Positions 17,730 through 25,754 of a stretch of DNA of 64,000 bases are shown here, piece after piece. The notes below the pieces were generated by a model. That model did not search any database. It saw only the letters and a list, made by a program, of their open reading frames with translations, and had not been told where the DNA came from. The position numbers and the translations under genes were made by a program. Within the stretch, counting starts at the first letter, position 1; each line of letters begins with the position of its first letter. The stretch is taken from the NCBI RefSeq assembly GCF_900105055.1, contig NZ_FNTA01000004.1, positions 1,116,001-1,180,000 on the forward strand, in the 5' to 3' direction. Origin of the DNA: Amycolatopsis lurida. Its GTDB lineage: Bacteria; Actinomycetota; Actinomycetes; Mycobacteriales; Pseudonocardiaceae.

Positions 17730-18677
17730 CTAGAGCTTCGTGATCTCCTCGGTCACGTACCCGGCGGGCTGGATCAGCCCCGCGCACCGGCTCTCCCCGC
17801 GCGGCGTCGCCGACCGGCGGCGCACCGTCACCGAGTAGAAGTCCTGGCCGCCGCGCACGGTGACGACCCGCGCGTCGGATTCGAGCAGCGGCTCCTCCTG
17901 GACGGCGAGCACGTCGTCGAGACCGGGCAGGTCCAGCTGCCGCCGGAGCGCGATCTCCGCGAACTGCGCCCACGCCGTCCGGGCGGACGTCCGGCCGCGG
18001 AGCTGCTCCGGCTCGACCTGGCCGCGCAAGGCGGCTTTGGCGACCAGCGCCGCTTCGGCCGGGTTGAGCTGGCCGTGCAGGAAGCCGTCGGGGACCACCA
18101 GGAGGTTGCCCGCCCAGCGGTCACCGCCGACGTGGCTGACCTCCCAGGCCCGGCCGGGGTGGTTCGTGTGGAGCGTCGAAGCCAGCGGCCTGCCGAGCAC
18201 CGCGCAGCACATGTCCTTGGTGCCGTGCGTGCAGACCAGGAACAGCGGCCCGTCCACTCGCGTACCGAGCCCGCCGGCGCCGTCCGCGACCGCTTCGAGG
18301 TCCAGCTCGGCCAGTTCGCTCAGGTCGCGGATCTCCAGGCGCTCCAGCCAGCGGTTGCCCGGCTCGCCTCCGCCGACGTAAACGGAGCGAGGGCGATCCG
18401 GGTCACGACGATGCTTGCCGGGGCGCCGGATCAGCAGCGGGCGAAGCCCGTGGGAACGTCTCAAATTCTCGAGCAGCTCACGACGCTCGGCGGGAAAGGC
18501 CTCGTCGAGGACATTCTCCAGCGCGTCCGAGGGCCAGGGCCCCGGCTGCTCGATGAGGAGCCAGCAGCGCATGTCCGCGGCGGTGCCGGCGGGGTTCGCG
18601 CCCAGCATGCGCGCGACGGTGGCGCAGCCCGGCAACGCGGCGGGCGGCGCTGAAGTGTCCGAGAGCTGAGCGGTCAT
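17730..18677 (-). CDS. Sucrase/ferredoxin-like (thioredoxin-fold [2Fe-2S]) protein
   Basis: A 315-residue protein of the sucrase/ferredoxin-like family (thioredoxin-like ferredoxin fold). The cluster region reads FLVCTHGTKDMCCAVLGRPLA, followed by WEVSHVGGDRWAGNLLVVPDGFLHGQL, the family's diagnostic block. Family members probably carry a [2Fe-2S] cluster, but their reaction is unproven. An iron box (18702-18720) lies 24 bp before the start, which suggests expression under iron limitation and a role in iron or siderophore handling. That is inference from the site. An additional C-terminal stretch of about 100 residues is unassigned. Confidence 0.8.
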   Translation of the reverse strand: MTAQLSDTSAPPAALPGCATVARMLGANPAGTAADMRCWLLIEQPGPWPSDALENVLDEAFPAERRELLENLRRSHGLRPLLIRRPGKHRRDPDRPRSVYVGGGEPGNRWLERLEIRDLSELAELDLEAVADGAGGLGTRVDGPLFLVCTHGTKDMCCAVLGRPLASTLHTNHPGRAWEVSHVGGDRWAGNLLVVPDGFLHGQLNPAEAALVAKAALRGQVEPEQLRGRTSARTAWAQFAEIALRRQLDLPGLDDVLAVQEEPLLESDARVVTVRGGQDFYSVTVRRRSATPRGESRCAGLIQPAGYVTEEITKL

Positions 18678-18701
18678 CGGCCGACCGCTCCGGACTTCAC
18701 C

Positions 18702-18720
18702 TTAGGCATGCCTTAGCTTA
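18702..18720. promoter_or_regulatory. DtxR/IdeR-type iron box
   Basis: On the minus strand the site reads TAAGCTAAGGCATGCCTAA, which matches 14 of 19 positions of TTAGGTAAGGCTAACCTAA, the actinobacterial iron-box consensus as I recall it. It lies 24 bp upstream of the sucrase/ferredoxin-like start, where a repressor would block transcription when iron is plentiful. Confidence 0.6.
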
Positions 18721-18762
18721 CCCCGGCCGACCCTCCTTCACACTTCTCGTCCCCTGTGACTT

Positions 18763-19944
18763 TCAGCCGATAGAGAGCAGCCCCTGCGTGGTGAGCTCGC
18801 CGAGGAAGGCCCGCACCGTCCCCCGATCGAGTTCGGACAGCTCGGCGAGTCGTTTGACCGCCTGCGGCGTGCCGTCGAGCAGCGCCTTCAGCAGCGGGGC
18901 CGCGGCGGCCGCGAAGACGAACCGCTTACCGGCCGCCAGCAAGGTCACCCGGCCATCTCCCTCTTCGAGCACCGCCCTCGGGACGAGGAATCGAACCTCG
19001 GTTTCGTCACCATCCGGCAGCAGGCCGGGGGTCGCTGCCCAAGGCAGCCCGACCCGCGGATGCGCCGGGGCCACCGAGTCGCGTTCGGCGAGGAACCGGT
19101 CGACGACGTCGCCGGTCAGCGTCGCTTCCAGTTCCGCGCGCAGCGCGGCGGCACGGGCCGCCCGCTCCTCGTCCGTCCCGAACCTCGGGAGGTCCTGGCG
19201 GAACACGGTGCTCGACCGGAGCTTGTCGGCGAGCCAGGACACCAGGTCGATCCCGGTGGCCGGGCTGAACCCGAGCGTGAGGTGCAGCGACATCTCCCCC
19301 ACCGCGGTGACGTCGTGCCAATGCCCACGCGGGACATAGAGGACGTCGCCGTCTTCGAGGATGAAGTCGTCGATCGGCTCACCGGGCCGTTCGGGCTGCT
19401 CGACGTCGCGGTGCAGCGGAGCGGGCCTGGTCGGACCGTGCATCCGCCAGCGTTTGCGACCGGCGACCTGGATGATGAACGCGTCGTGGTCGTCCCAGTG
19501 CACGTCGAAACCGTGGGTCACCCCCCAGCCCGCGTACAGGTTGACCTGGACGCTCTCGCGGAGGTCGTGTTCGAGCCCCCTGGCGAGATCGCCGATCGGG
19601 TCGCTGAGTTCCTGGATGGCGTCGAGCACCATCGTCGCGCCGCCGCGGAGGTGCTCGGTGAACGGAGCGGCCAGCAGGCGGGGGACGGTGCCACTGCGGC
19701 GGGTGGGGACGAGATCGGTGTAGCTCTCCATGGGCACCGGGGTGCCGTCGAGCGCGAGGCGCAGTCGCGGGAACTCCAGGCGGTGCTGCCGGAGGATCGC
19801 GTTCAGCGCCGGCCATGGCAGCAGGTCGGCGAACCGGCCCGCGCGGCCTTCGAAACGGCGGTAGGTCTCGCCCTGGACTTCTTGGAAGAACTGGCTGACC
19901 CCGAGCGGAGCCACGAGGTCAGCCAGCGTCGGCGTTTCGGGCAC
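18763..19944 (-). CDS. JmjC/cupin-fold oxygenase coupled to a 43-residue peptide gene
   Basis: A 393-residue protein of the Cupin_4/JmjC (ROX-like) group, which uses Fe(II) and 2-oxoglutarate to hydroxylate protein side chains. The metal motif is visible as H149-W-D151 in FDVHWDDHDAFIIQVAGRKRW and His210 in VLYVPRGHWHDV. A C-terminal winged-helix-like part (about 330-393: VKRLAELSELDRGTVRAFLGEL) resembles the extra domain of ribosomal oxygenases. The GTG start at 19944 follows the TGA of the small peptide gene with no gap (TGAGTG), so the two are translationally coupled and that peptide is the natural candidate substrate. Confidence 0.82.
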   Translation of the reverse strand: MPETPTLADLVAPLGVSQFFQEVQGETYRRFEGRAGRFADLLPWPALNAILRQHRLEFPRLRLALDGTPVPMESYTDLVPTRRSGTVPRLLAAPFTEHLRGGATMVLDAIQELSDPIGDLARGLEHDLRESVQVNLYAGWGVTHGFDVHWDDHDAFIIQVAGRKRWRMHGPTRPAPLHRDVEQPERPGEPIDDFILEDGDVLYVPRGHWHDVTAVGEMSLHLTLGFSPATGIDLVSWLADKLRSSTVFRQDLPRFGTDEERAARAAALRAELEATLTGDVVDRFLAERDSVAPAHPRVGLPWAATPGLLPDGDETEVRFLVPRAVLEEGDGRVTLLAAGKRFVFAAAAAPLLKALLDGTPQAVKRLAELSELDRGTVRAFLGELTTQGLLSIG

Positions 19945-20076
19945 TCAGCCGTCGTTGCCGTCGTTGTCGGCGGCCGCGCCGTTGGCCTTCCCGCGGTCGA
20001 CCGCGGTCGGGATCATCTCGACCTCCAGCAGCAAACCGCTGTCGGGAGCCTGCGTACCTGACTGTTCCTGTGCCAT
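19945..20076 (-). CDS. 43-residue peptide, candidate substrate of the adjacent JmjC/cupin oxygenase
   Basis: A short gene with a good ribosome site (AAGGTGG, 6 bases before the ATG at 20076). The product starts MAQEQSGTQAPDSG, has a hydrophobic/acidic middle LLLEVEMIPTAV, and ends DRGKANGAAADNDGNDG. It has no Cys, no membrane segment and no signal peptide. A leader-like front, a polar repetitive tail rich in Asn, Asp and Gly, and immediate coupling to a modifying-enzyme gene are the features of a RiPP precursor. JmjC-type enzymes are known Asn/Asp/His/Arg hydroxylases. I recognise no named family. Confidence 0.7.
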   Translation of the reverse strand: MAQEQSGTQAPDSGLLLEVEMIPTAVDRGKANGAAADNDGNDG

Positions 20077-20248
20077 CCTGCCACCTTTTTCTCAGACGAG
20101 CGGACGGACCGAAAATCGGCCTGGAGCGCCGCCCAGCCTACGACACGTTTCGAGAAAATTCACCGTCCAGCAGGGAAAAACGGCCTAGTGAGCGATCTTC
20201 GACACCGTGGTGCCGGTTCACCCGGACAGCGGTTCTAAGCTGCCATTC

Positions 20249-20659
20249 ATGGCTGATCCGGCATCCGTTTCCCGCCCGCGCTGGGACGTGCTCTCGGCCG
20301 TCGGCGCCGGTGGCGCGCTGGGCAGCCTCGCCCGCTACGGACTGTCGGTCGCGCTCCCCCACCCCCGGGGCCAGTTCGCGTTTTCCACCTTTGCCACCAA
20401 CGTTTCCGGCTGCCTGCTGATCGGCGTCCTGATGGCGTCGCTGGCCGCCGCGGCCGATCCGCACAGGTTGCTCCGGCCGTTCCTCGGGGTCGGGATCCTG
20501 GGCGGTTACACGACGTTTTCGACGTACGCGACGGACACACTCGATCTTGTGACGGCCGGGCGCCCGTTCACCGGGTTGGCCTACGCGTTCGGAACGGTGG
20601 CAGCGGCGCTGGTAGCCGTCTACGCCGGGCACGAGATCACCCGCGCGGTGAAGCAATGA
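20249..20659 (+). CDS. crcB: Fluoride channel CrcB/Fluc, first subunit
   Basis: A 136-residue CrcB/Fluc protein with four membrane helices: GAGGALGSLARYGLSVAL, then FSTFATNVSGCLLIGVLMASL and FLGVGILGGYTTFSTYATDTLDL. The Asn in TFATNVSG and the GGYTTFSTY pore segment are family hallmarks. Fluc channels export fluoride as dual-topology dimers. Tandem genes such as this one and the next usually encode heterodimers inserted in opposite orientation. I chose the ATG at 20249; an in-frame start at 20207 would add 14 polar residues. No fluoride riboswitch is evident in the 170 bp upstream. Confidence 0.92.
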   Translation: MADPASVSRPRWDVLSAVGAGGALGSLARYGLSVALPHPRGQFAFSTFATNVSGCLLIGVLMASLAAAADPHRLLRPFLGVGILGGYTTFSTYATDTLDLVTAGRPFTGLAYAFGTVAAALVAVYAGHEITRAVKQ

Positions 20660-21030
20660 CCTTCGTCTTCGTCGCACTCGGTGGCGGTTTCGGTGCGATC
20701 GCCCGTTTCCTGACCGATCTTCGGCTGCGCGCGTGGCGGGGCGCCGCCTTCCCGTGGGGCACGCTGGCGGTCAACATCACGGGCTCGGTGATCCTCGGCG
20801 TGCTGACCGGCTGGGCGCTGCACGGCGGCCAGCCGGACGGCGTCCGCTCGCTGCTGGCCGTCGGTTTCTGCGGCGGACTCACGACGTTCTCGACGTTCGG
20901 GTACGAAACCCTGCGCCTGTTCACGGAGAAAACGCGCCCTCGGGCCGCGCTGAACGTCGGCGTCACGATGGCCGCCGGGATCGGCGCCGCGGCGGCCGGA
21001 CTCCTGCTCGCCGCCGCCATCTGGCACTGA
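20656..21030 (+). CDS. crcB: Fluoride channel CrcB/Fluc, second subunit
   Basis: A 124-residue CrcB/Fluc homologue overlapping the first crcB gene by 4 bases (ATGA). Signature segments: LGGGFGAIARFLTDLRLR, FPWGTLAVNITGSVILGVLTGW and GFCGGLTTFSTFGYETLRL. It is predicted to have four membrane helices and to pair with the 20249-20659 product. It lacks the polar N-terminal extension of the first subunit. Confidence 0.92.
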   Translation: MTFVFVALGGGFGAIARFLTDLRLRAWRGAAFPWGTLAVNITGSVILGVLTGWALHGGQPDGVRSLLAVGFCGGLTTFSTFGYETLRLFTEKTRPRAALNVGVTMAAGIGAAAAGLLLAAAIWH

Positions 21031-21031
21031 A

Positions 21032-21457
21032 TCAGTCTTCGGGCGCCATCCGCCACGCCGCGGCCGCGATCGCCTCACGCTGTTCGGCCGGGAGATCCGC
21101 CGCCATCTCCTCCAGCTTCTCGACGACGCCTTCGTGTGCGGCGTTCGCGAGCCGGAGTCCCTCCTCCGTCAGCGTGATCTTCAACGCGCGGCGATCGCAC
21201 GAATCCGCGACCCGCTCGACGAGCGCGCGCCGCTGCACGCGATCCACCAGGCCGGTGACGCTGGACTTCTCCAGGTTGAGCATCTTGCCGAGGTCGGTCA
21301 TCCCGACACCCGTCTCCCCCTGCGCCAGCACGCAGAGCAGCTGAGCCTGCTGGGGCGTGAGGTCGTGGGACCGGCCGACGTCGATGAAAGCCCGCTGCAC
21401 CAGATGCGAAAGCCGCACCAGCGCCGTCGCGAATCCGAGGTCTTCGGCCGTGGTCAT
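21032..21457 (-). CDS. MarR family transcriptional regulator
   Basis: A 141-residue winged-helix repressor: LTPQQAQLLCVLAQGETGVGMTDLGKMLNLEKSSVTGLVDRVQRRALVERVADSCDRRALKITLTEEG is the full MarR DNA-binding domain (about 31-97), between N- and C-terminal dimerisation helices. It is divergent from the flavoprotein gene at 21545, and a palindrome in the 87 bp between them is the likely operator for both. The ligand is unknown. Its stop lies one base after the stop of the second crcB gene (convergent). Confidence 0.9.
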   Translation of the reverse strand: MTTAEDLGFATALVRLSHLVQRAFIDVGRSHDLTPQQAQLLCVLAQGETGVGMTDLGKMLNLEKSSVTGLVDRVQRRALVERVADSCDRRALKITLTEEGLRLANAAHEGVVEKLEEMAADLPAEQREAIAAAAWRMAPED

Positions 21458-21487
21458 GAGCCCAGTCTACTTGACGATCGTTCGGAG

Positions 21488-21534
21488 TACGAACTACCGT
21501 AGTTCGTAGTACAAACATTCCGTACTACGAACTA
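21488..21534. promoter_or_regulatory. MarR operator: 21-bp palindrome plus repeated half-site
   Basis: Arms TACGAACTAC and GTAGTTCGTA surround a single C (21488-21508), a perfect palindrome. The half-site recurs as TACTACGAACTA at 21523-21534, just 10 bp before the flavoprotein start. The arrangement between divergent regulator and target genes fits autoregulation and repression by the MarR protein. Confidence 0.75.
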
Positions 21535-21544
21535 GGGGAAATTC

Positions 21545-22621
21545 ATGACCACGACCGTGGCCGTCATCGGCGGGGGATACGGCGGCACGACCGTCGCCAA
21601 GGAGCTGGACTCGTTCGCCGACGTCGTGCTCGTCGAGCCGCGCGAGGACTTCGTCCACCACGTCGCCGCGTTGCGGGGGCTCGTCGATCCCGAATGGACG
21701 GATCGGCTCTTCTATCCGTACGCCCGGCTTCTCGAGCGGGGACGGGTGGTCCGCGACCGCGCGGTGAGCGTGGACCAGGACGGCGTCACGCTCGCATCGG
21801 GTGAACGGCTCACGCCGGACTACGTCGTGCTGGCGACCGGTTCGGCGTACCCGTTCCCGGCGAAGATCGATTTCCACGACAGCGCTTCGGCGAAGGCGAA
21901 GATCCGTGCCACGCGGGAGGAACTCGCGGGCGCGGAGAAGGTGCTGCTGCTCGGCGCGGGCCCGGTGGGCCTCGAACTGGCGGGCGAGATCAAGGCGGTG
22001 TGGCCCGAGAAGGCCGTGACGATCGTCGACCCGGCGAAGGAGATCCTGCCCGGCTTCCCGGAGGAATTCCGCGCGGAGATCCGCCGCCAGCTCGACGGGC
22101 TGGGCGTCGAGCTCCTGCTCGGCACCTCGCTGACCGAGCCGCCGGTCTCGGAACCGGGGCAGGCCAAGACGTTCACCTCGGGGCTCACCGGCGGCGGCGA
22201 GGTGACCGCCGACCTGTGGTTCCAGTGCTACGGAGGTGCGCCGCACACCGCGTACCTCGACGGCGAACTGGCCGCCGCGCGGCAGGCGAACGGGCAGGTG
22301 GAGGTGACTCCCGAACTGCGGCTGCCGGGACAGCCCGGTGTGTTCGCGCTCGGCGACATCACCGCGTTGCAGGAGGGGAAGCTGGCGAAGGTGGCCGGTG
22401 ACCACGCCGAGGTCGTCGTGGCCAACATCCGGGCGCTGATCGAAGGCGGCGAGCTGCGGGCGCACACGCCGGGCGGGCCGATGATCTCGTTACCGCTCGG
22501 GCCTTCCGGGGGCGCGACCTACGCCGAGGAGGTCGGGATCCTGGACGCGGCGACCACGTCGGAGATCAAGGGGTCGCACATGATGGTGTCCCGCTACGAG
22601 GAGCTGTTCGGGCAGGCGTAG
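21545..22621 (+). CDS. FAD/NAD(P)-dependent oxidoreductase (AIFM2/FSP1- or NDH-2-like)
   Basis: A 358-residue flavoprotein with two Rossmann motifs: FAD-binding VAVIGGGYGGTTVAKEL at 5-21 and NAD(P)-binding VLLLGAGPVGLELAGEI near 135-151. The second FAD motif is GVFALGDITAL near 271-281. It lacks a CxxC redox disulfide and membrane segments, which fits AIFM2-like quinone/ferredoxin reductase relatives more than disulfide reductases. It is probably derepressed through the divergent MarR regulator. The electron acceptor is not predictable. Confidence 0.82.
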   Translation: MTTTVAVIGGGYGGTTVAKELDSFADVVLVEPREDFVHHVAALRGLVDPEWTDRLFYPYARLLERGRVVRDRAVSVDQDGVTLASGERLTPDYVVLATGSAYPFPAKIDFHDSASAKAKIRATREELAGAEKVLLLGAGPVGLELAGEIKAVWPEKAVTIVDPAKEILPGFPEEFRAEIRRQLDGLGVELLLGTSLTEPPVSEPGQAKTFTSGLTGGGEVTADLWFQCYGGAPHTAYLDGELAAARQANGQVEVTPELRLPGQPGVFALGDITALQEGKLAKVAGDHAEVVVANIRALIEGGELRAHTPGGPMISLPLGPSGGATYAEEVGILDAATTSEIKGSHMMVSRYEELFGQA

Positions 22622-22623
22622 CG

Positions 22624-22669
22624 CTCGTGAGTGGTAAGGACGGTTAGAACCGTCCTTACCACTCACGAG
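22624..22669. terminator. Near-perfect 46-nt palindrome after the flavoprotein gene
   Basis: A 22-bp perfect stem with a 2-base loop (AG): the left arm begins CTCGTGAGTGGTAAGG and the right arm ends CCTTACCACTCACGAG. It sits between the convergent flavoprotein and LLM genes and is followed by a short CTTT. It is probably a bidirectional terminator. Its ends differ from the GTGAAGG family, but the design is the same. Confidence 0.7.
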
Positions 22670-22672
22670 TCT

Positions 22673-23623
22673 TTAACGCGGAGCGAGACCTCGCACGTGC
22701 GCGAACGGGTCCTCCCCCGTCGGCAGCAGCGCGATGATCGGCGTCGTCAGCCCGTTGTCCACATAGGACTGCACCTGCTCGCGGCAGGAATCGAGGCTGC
22801 CGTGGACGATCAGGTCGTCGACGACCTCGTCCGGGATGACCTGGTTCGCCTTCTGCCGGTCGCCCGCGGCCCACGCCTCGTGCATCGGTGCGAGCGCGTC
22901 GCCCCGGCCGAGCCATTCGTGGAACGCCGCGTACACCGGCACGGTCAGGTAGCTCGAGATGAGCATCCGGCCGAGCCCGCGCGCGGCGGCCTTGTCCTCG
23001 GTGGGGCAGACGAAGATCCGCGCGGCCAGTTCGGTGTCCGGACCGATCTCGGCGCGCACCTTCGGCACGTCGGAGGCGGCGAGCCAGTTGGTGATGGCGC
23101 CGTCGGCCTCCTTCGCGGCCAGCCGCAGCATCCCCGGCCGCAGCGCGGCGAGCATGATCGACGGCGGCGGGTCGGCGGGCCGCTCCAGCCGGAACTTGCT
23201 GACGGAGAACGACTCGTACTCCTCGGTGACCTTCTCCCCCGCCAGCGCCGACCGCAGGAACCGCAGGGTGTCCCGCGAACGCGCGAACGGCGCTTCGAAC
23301 TCGGCGGCGTTCCAGTTCTTCACGATCACCGGCGACGACGCGCCGATCCCGAGCACGAACCGGCCGGGCGCCAGTTCCGCGACGGTCGCCGCGCTCATCG
23401 CCAGCAGCCCGGGTCCGCGCGTGTACACGGGCACGATCGCGGTGCCCAGCCGCAGCTGCGGCGCCCACTGCGAGGCCAGCACCAGCGGAGTGAAGGCGTC
23501 GTGGCCCGCGGTCTCGGCCGACCACGCGTCGGTGTAGCCGAGATCCGGCAGCTCCCGCACCATCTCCTCGTGCGCCGCGAGCGGCACCCCGGTCAGCGGA
23601 ATGGTGATGCCCCACCGTTTCAT
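22673..23623 (-). CDS. LLM-class (probably F420-dependent) oxidoreductase
   Basis: A 316-residue luciferase-like (beta/alpha)8 protein: MKRWGITIPLTGVPLAAHEEMVRELPDLGYTDAWSAE is a typical N-terminus, with LRLGTAIVPVYTRGPGLLAMSAATVAELAPGRFVLGIGASS following. That pattern is common in F420-dependent LLM enzymes of actinobacteria. The ATG at 23623 has GAGGAG upstream and overlaps the peptidase stop by 4 bases, so both are one transcription unit. Cofactor and substrate are inferred from family only. Confidence 0.85.
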   Translation of the reverse strand: MKRWGITIPLTGVPLAAHEEMVRELPDLGYTDAWSAETAGHDAFTPLVLASQWAPQLRLGTAIVPVYTRGPGLLAMSAATVAELAPGRFVLGIGASSPVIVKNWNAAEFEAPFARSRDTLRFLRSALAGEKVTEEYESFSVSKFRLERPADPPPSIMLAALRPGMLRLAAKEADGAITNWLAASDVPKVRAEIGPDTELAARIFVCPTEDKAAARGLGRMLISSYLTVPVYAAFHEWLGRGDALAPMHEAWAAGDRQKANQVIPDEVVDDLIVHGSLDSCREQVQSYVDNGLTTPIIALLPTGEDPFAHVRGLAPR

Positions 23624-25734
23624 GCGTTCTCCTCGCTCTTGACCGCGGCACCGGACAGCTCGCGCACGATCCAGTCCACCTGCGTGCGCATCAGGTTCTC
23701 CGCGACCTCTTCGGCTTGCGGCGTCATATGCGTCGCGCCGGCCAGCGGCAGGAACACGTGCGCACGTCCCTTGGCCAGCAAGGCCGACGACAGGCGCAAC
23801 GAGTGGGCGACGAAAACGTTGTCGTCGGCCAGCCCGTGCACGATCAGCAGTGCCCGCGAGAGGTCGCCGGCGCCGGCGATCAGCGAGTTGTGCTCGTACG
23901 AAGCCGTTTCCTCCTGCGGAAGCCCGAGGTAACGCTCGGTGTAGTGCGTGTCGTACAGCGACCAGTCGGTCACCGGCGCGCCCGCGACCCCGGCGTGGAA
24001 GACGTCCGGGCGGCGCAGCACGGCCAGCGCGGAGAGATAGCCGCCGTAGGACCAGCCTCGGATCGCGACCCGTTCCAGATCGAGTTCCGGATGGAGCGCG
24101 GCCGCCGCGTGCAGGGCGTCGACCTGGTCGGCGAGGGTGACGTCGGCGAGTTTGCCCGCGATCTCCTTCTCCCAGGCCGAACCCCGGCCGGGTGTGCCGC
24201 GCCCGTCGGCGACCAGCACCGCGAATCCCTGGTCCGCGAGCCACTGCGGGGTCAGGAAGGCGTTGCGGGTCTGCAGGACTCGCTGGGCGTGCGGGCCACC
24301 GTACGGGTCGAGCAGCACCGGGAGCTTGCCCTCGCTGTCGTCGTACCCGGTCGGCAGCACCAGCGCGGCGCGCAGGCCCCGCTCCCCCAGCGTCAGCCAG
24401 GTCAGGTTCGGCACGACGTCGGGGTCGACGGTGAAGGAACCGATGCGCGCCACCGTCTTCTCACCGGACACGACGGTCACCACCGGGCCGCTGCGTTCCA
24501 GAGTCCACGACGAGAGCACTGTCAGCGCGGCGGTTCCGGAGCCGACGTGCACACCGTCCTCAGTGGACAGACGCCGGAGTTCGCCCCCCTCCGTGCGGAA
24601 CACGTGGATCTGCGTCGGATCGGCGTCGGACGCACTGAACAGCACCTCGTCGCCGACGTGCAGGATCGACCGCACCTGCAGCCCCGGCGGGGTGAGGGCG
24701 ACCCCGTCGACGACCAGCCGGTGGTCACCGTCGGCGGCGCTCTCGCGGACCAGGCGGCCGTCGGTGGTCCACGCCGGGACGCCCGCGGCGAGCTCGACCC
24801 AGTGCTCGTCGGTCTCGGTGTGCAGCACCTCGACCGAACCGGTCGCCGGGTCGATCGCCTGGATCTCCAGTTTCCGCTGGTCCCGCGACTGCACGGACAG
24901 CAGCGGCTTGCCCGCGGCGGACCAGTGCACGGCGGCCAGGTACTCCCAGCCGGTCTTCTCGACGTCGACGCGGGAGCCGTCGAGGCCGAGGATCGCCAGC
25001 GTCACGTCCGCGTTCGTGGTGCCCGCCGCCGGATACGCGACGACGTTCGCCGCCGACTGCGGGTTCGCCGGATCGGCGATCGTCCAGCGCGGCACGGCTG
25101 CCCGGTCCGAGCGCTCGACCAGCAGGCTCTTCCCGTCCGGCGACCACCAGTAGCCGCGGGTGCGGCCCATCTCCTCGGCCGCGATGAACTCCGCGAGCCC
25201 CCAGGCGATGTCGTCACCCGCTTCCTCTACGAGCAGGCGATCCTCGCCGGTGGCCCGGTCGATCACCCGCAGGCGCCGGTCGCGGACGTAGGCGACGTGC
25301 GCACCGTCCGGACTGGGCCGCGGGTCGACGACCGAACCGTCGACCAGCACCGACACCTCTCCGGTGGCCAGGTCGAGGGTGTGGAGCTTGCCCGAGAGCG
25401 AGAACGCGGCGACGGTGAAGGCGTCGTCGACCGCGTAGCCGACCACGCCGCCGCCGGTCTCCCGGCTGCGCTCGCGGCGGGCACGTTCTTCCGGCGGAAG
25501 GTCCTCTTCACCGGGCAGCAGCTCGGCGGCGTCGACCAGCTTCGTCTCCTCGCCCGACGCGACGTCGAACGACCACAGGCTGTGCCGGGGGTCGGTGCCG
25601 GACTCGGACCGCAGGAACAGGATGCGGGAACCGTCCGGGGCGACCTTGAACTCTTTCGGCGCGCCGAGGGTGAAGCGCTGGGTGCGGGCCTGACGGCGGA
25701 GGAACGGGAGATCTTCGAGGCTGGTGTCGGTCAC
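23620..25734 (-). CDS. S9 family prolyl oligopeptidase / dipeptidyl-peptidase IV-like enzyme
   Basis: A 704-residue cytoplasmic serine peptidase. The N-terminal 450 residues are the DPP4-type beta-propeller, including AEFIAAEEMGRTRGYWWSPDG, which contains the paired Glu used by DPP IV to bind a free N-terminus. The C-terminal alpha/beta-hydrolase domain has Ser562 in RGWSYGGYLSA, Asp637 in VHGLADDNV and His669 in GATHMTP. It should release N-terminal X-Pro-type dipeptides. No signal peptide is visible. It is followed by the overlapping LLM gene. Confidence 0.92.
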   Translation of the reverse strand: MTDTSLEDLPFLRRQARTQRFTLGAPKEFKVAPDGSRILFLRSESGTDPRHSLWSFDVASGEETKLVDAAELLPGEEDLPPEERARRERSRETGGGVVGYAVDDAFTVAAFSLSGKLHTLDLATGEVSVLVDGSVVDPRPSPDGAHVAYVRDRRLRVIDRATGEDRLLVEEAGDDIAWGLAEFIAAEEMGRTRGYWWSPDGKSLLVERSDRAAVPRWTIADPANPQSAANVVAYPAAGTTNADVTLAILGLDGSRVDVEKTGWEYLAAVHWSAAGKPLLSVQSRDQRKLEIQAIDPATGSVEVLHTETDEHWVELAAGVPAWTTDGRLVRESAADGDHRLVVDGVALTPPGLQVRSILHVGDEVLFSASDADPTQIHVFRTEGGELRRLSTEDGVHVGSGTAALTVLSSWTLERSGPVVTVVSGEKTVARIGSFTVDPDVVPNLTWLTLGERGLRAALVLPTGYDDSEGKLPVLLDPYGGPHAQRVLQTRNAFLTPQWLADQGFAVLVADGRGTPGRGSAWEKEIAGKLADVTLADQVDALHAAAALHPELDLERVAIRGWSYGGYLSALAVLRRPDVFHAGVAGAPVTDWSLYDTHYTERYLGLPQEETASYEHNSLIAGAGDLSRALLIVHGLADDNVFVAHSLRLSSALLAKGRAHVFLPLAGATHMTPQAEEVAENLMRTQVDWIVRELSGAAVKSEENA

Positions 25735-25754
25735 CTCCGCACTCTCTCAGACGC

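Noticed and set aside
20077..20248. Fluoride riboswitch before the crcB pair
   Set aside because: I looked for the GGNGAUGG...UUCGCC pseudoknot pattern and did not see it.
23624..24244. Longer start for the LLM oxidoreductase
   Set aside because: The extension lies inside the S9 peptidase gene; the ATG at 23623 has GAGGAG and matches the family start.
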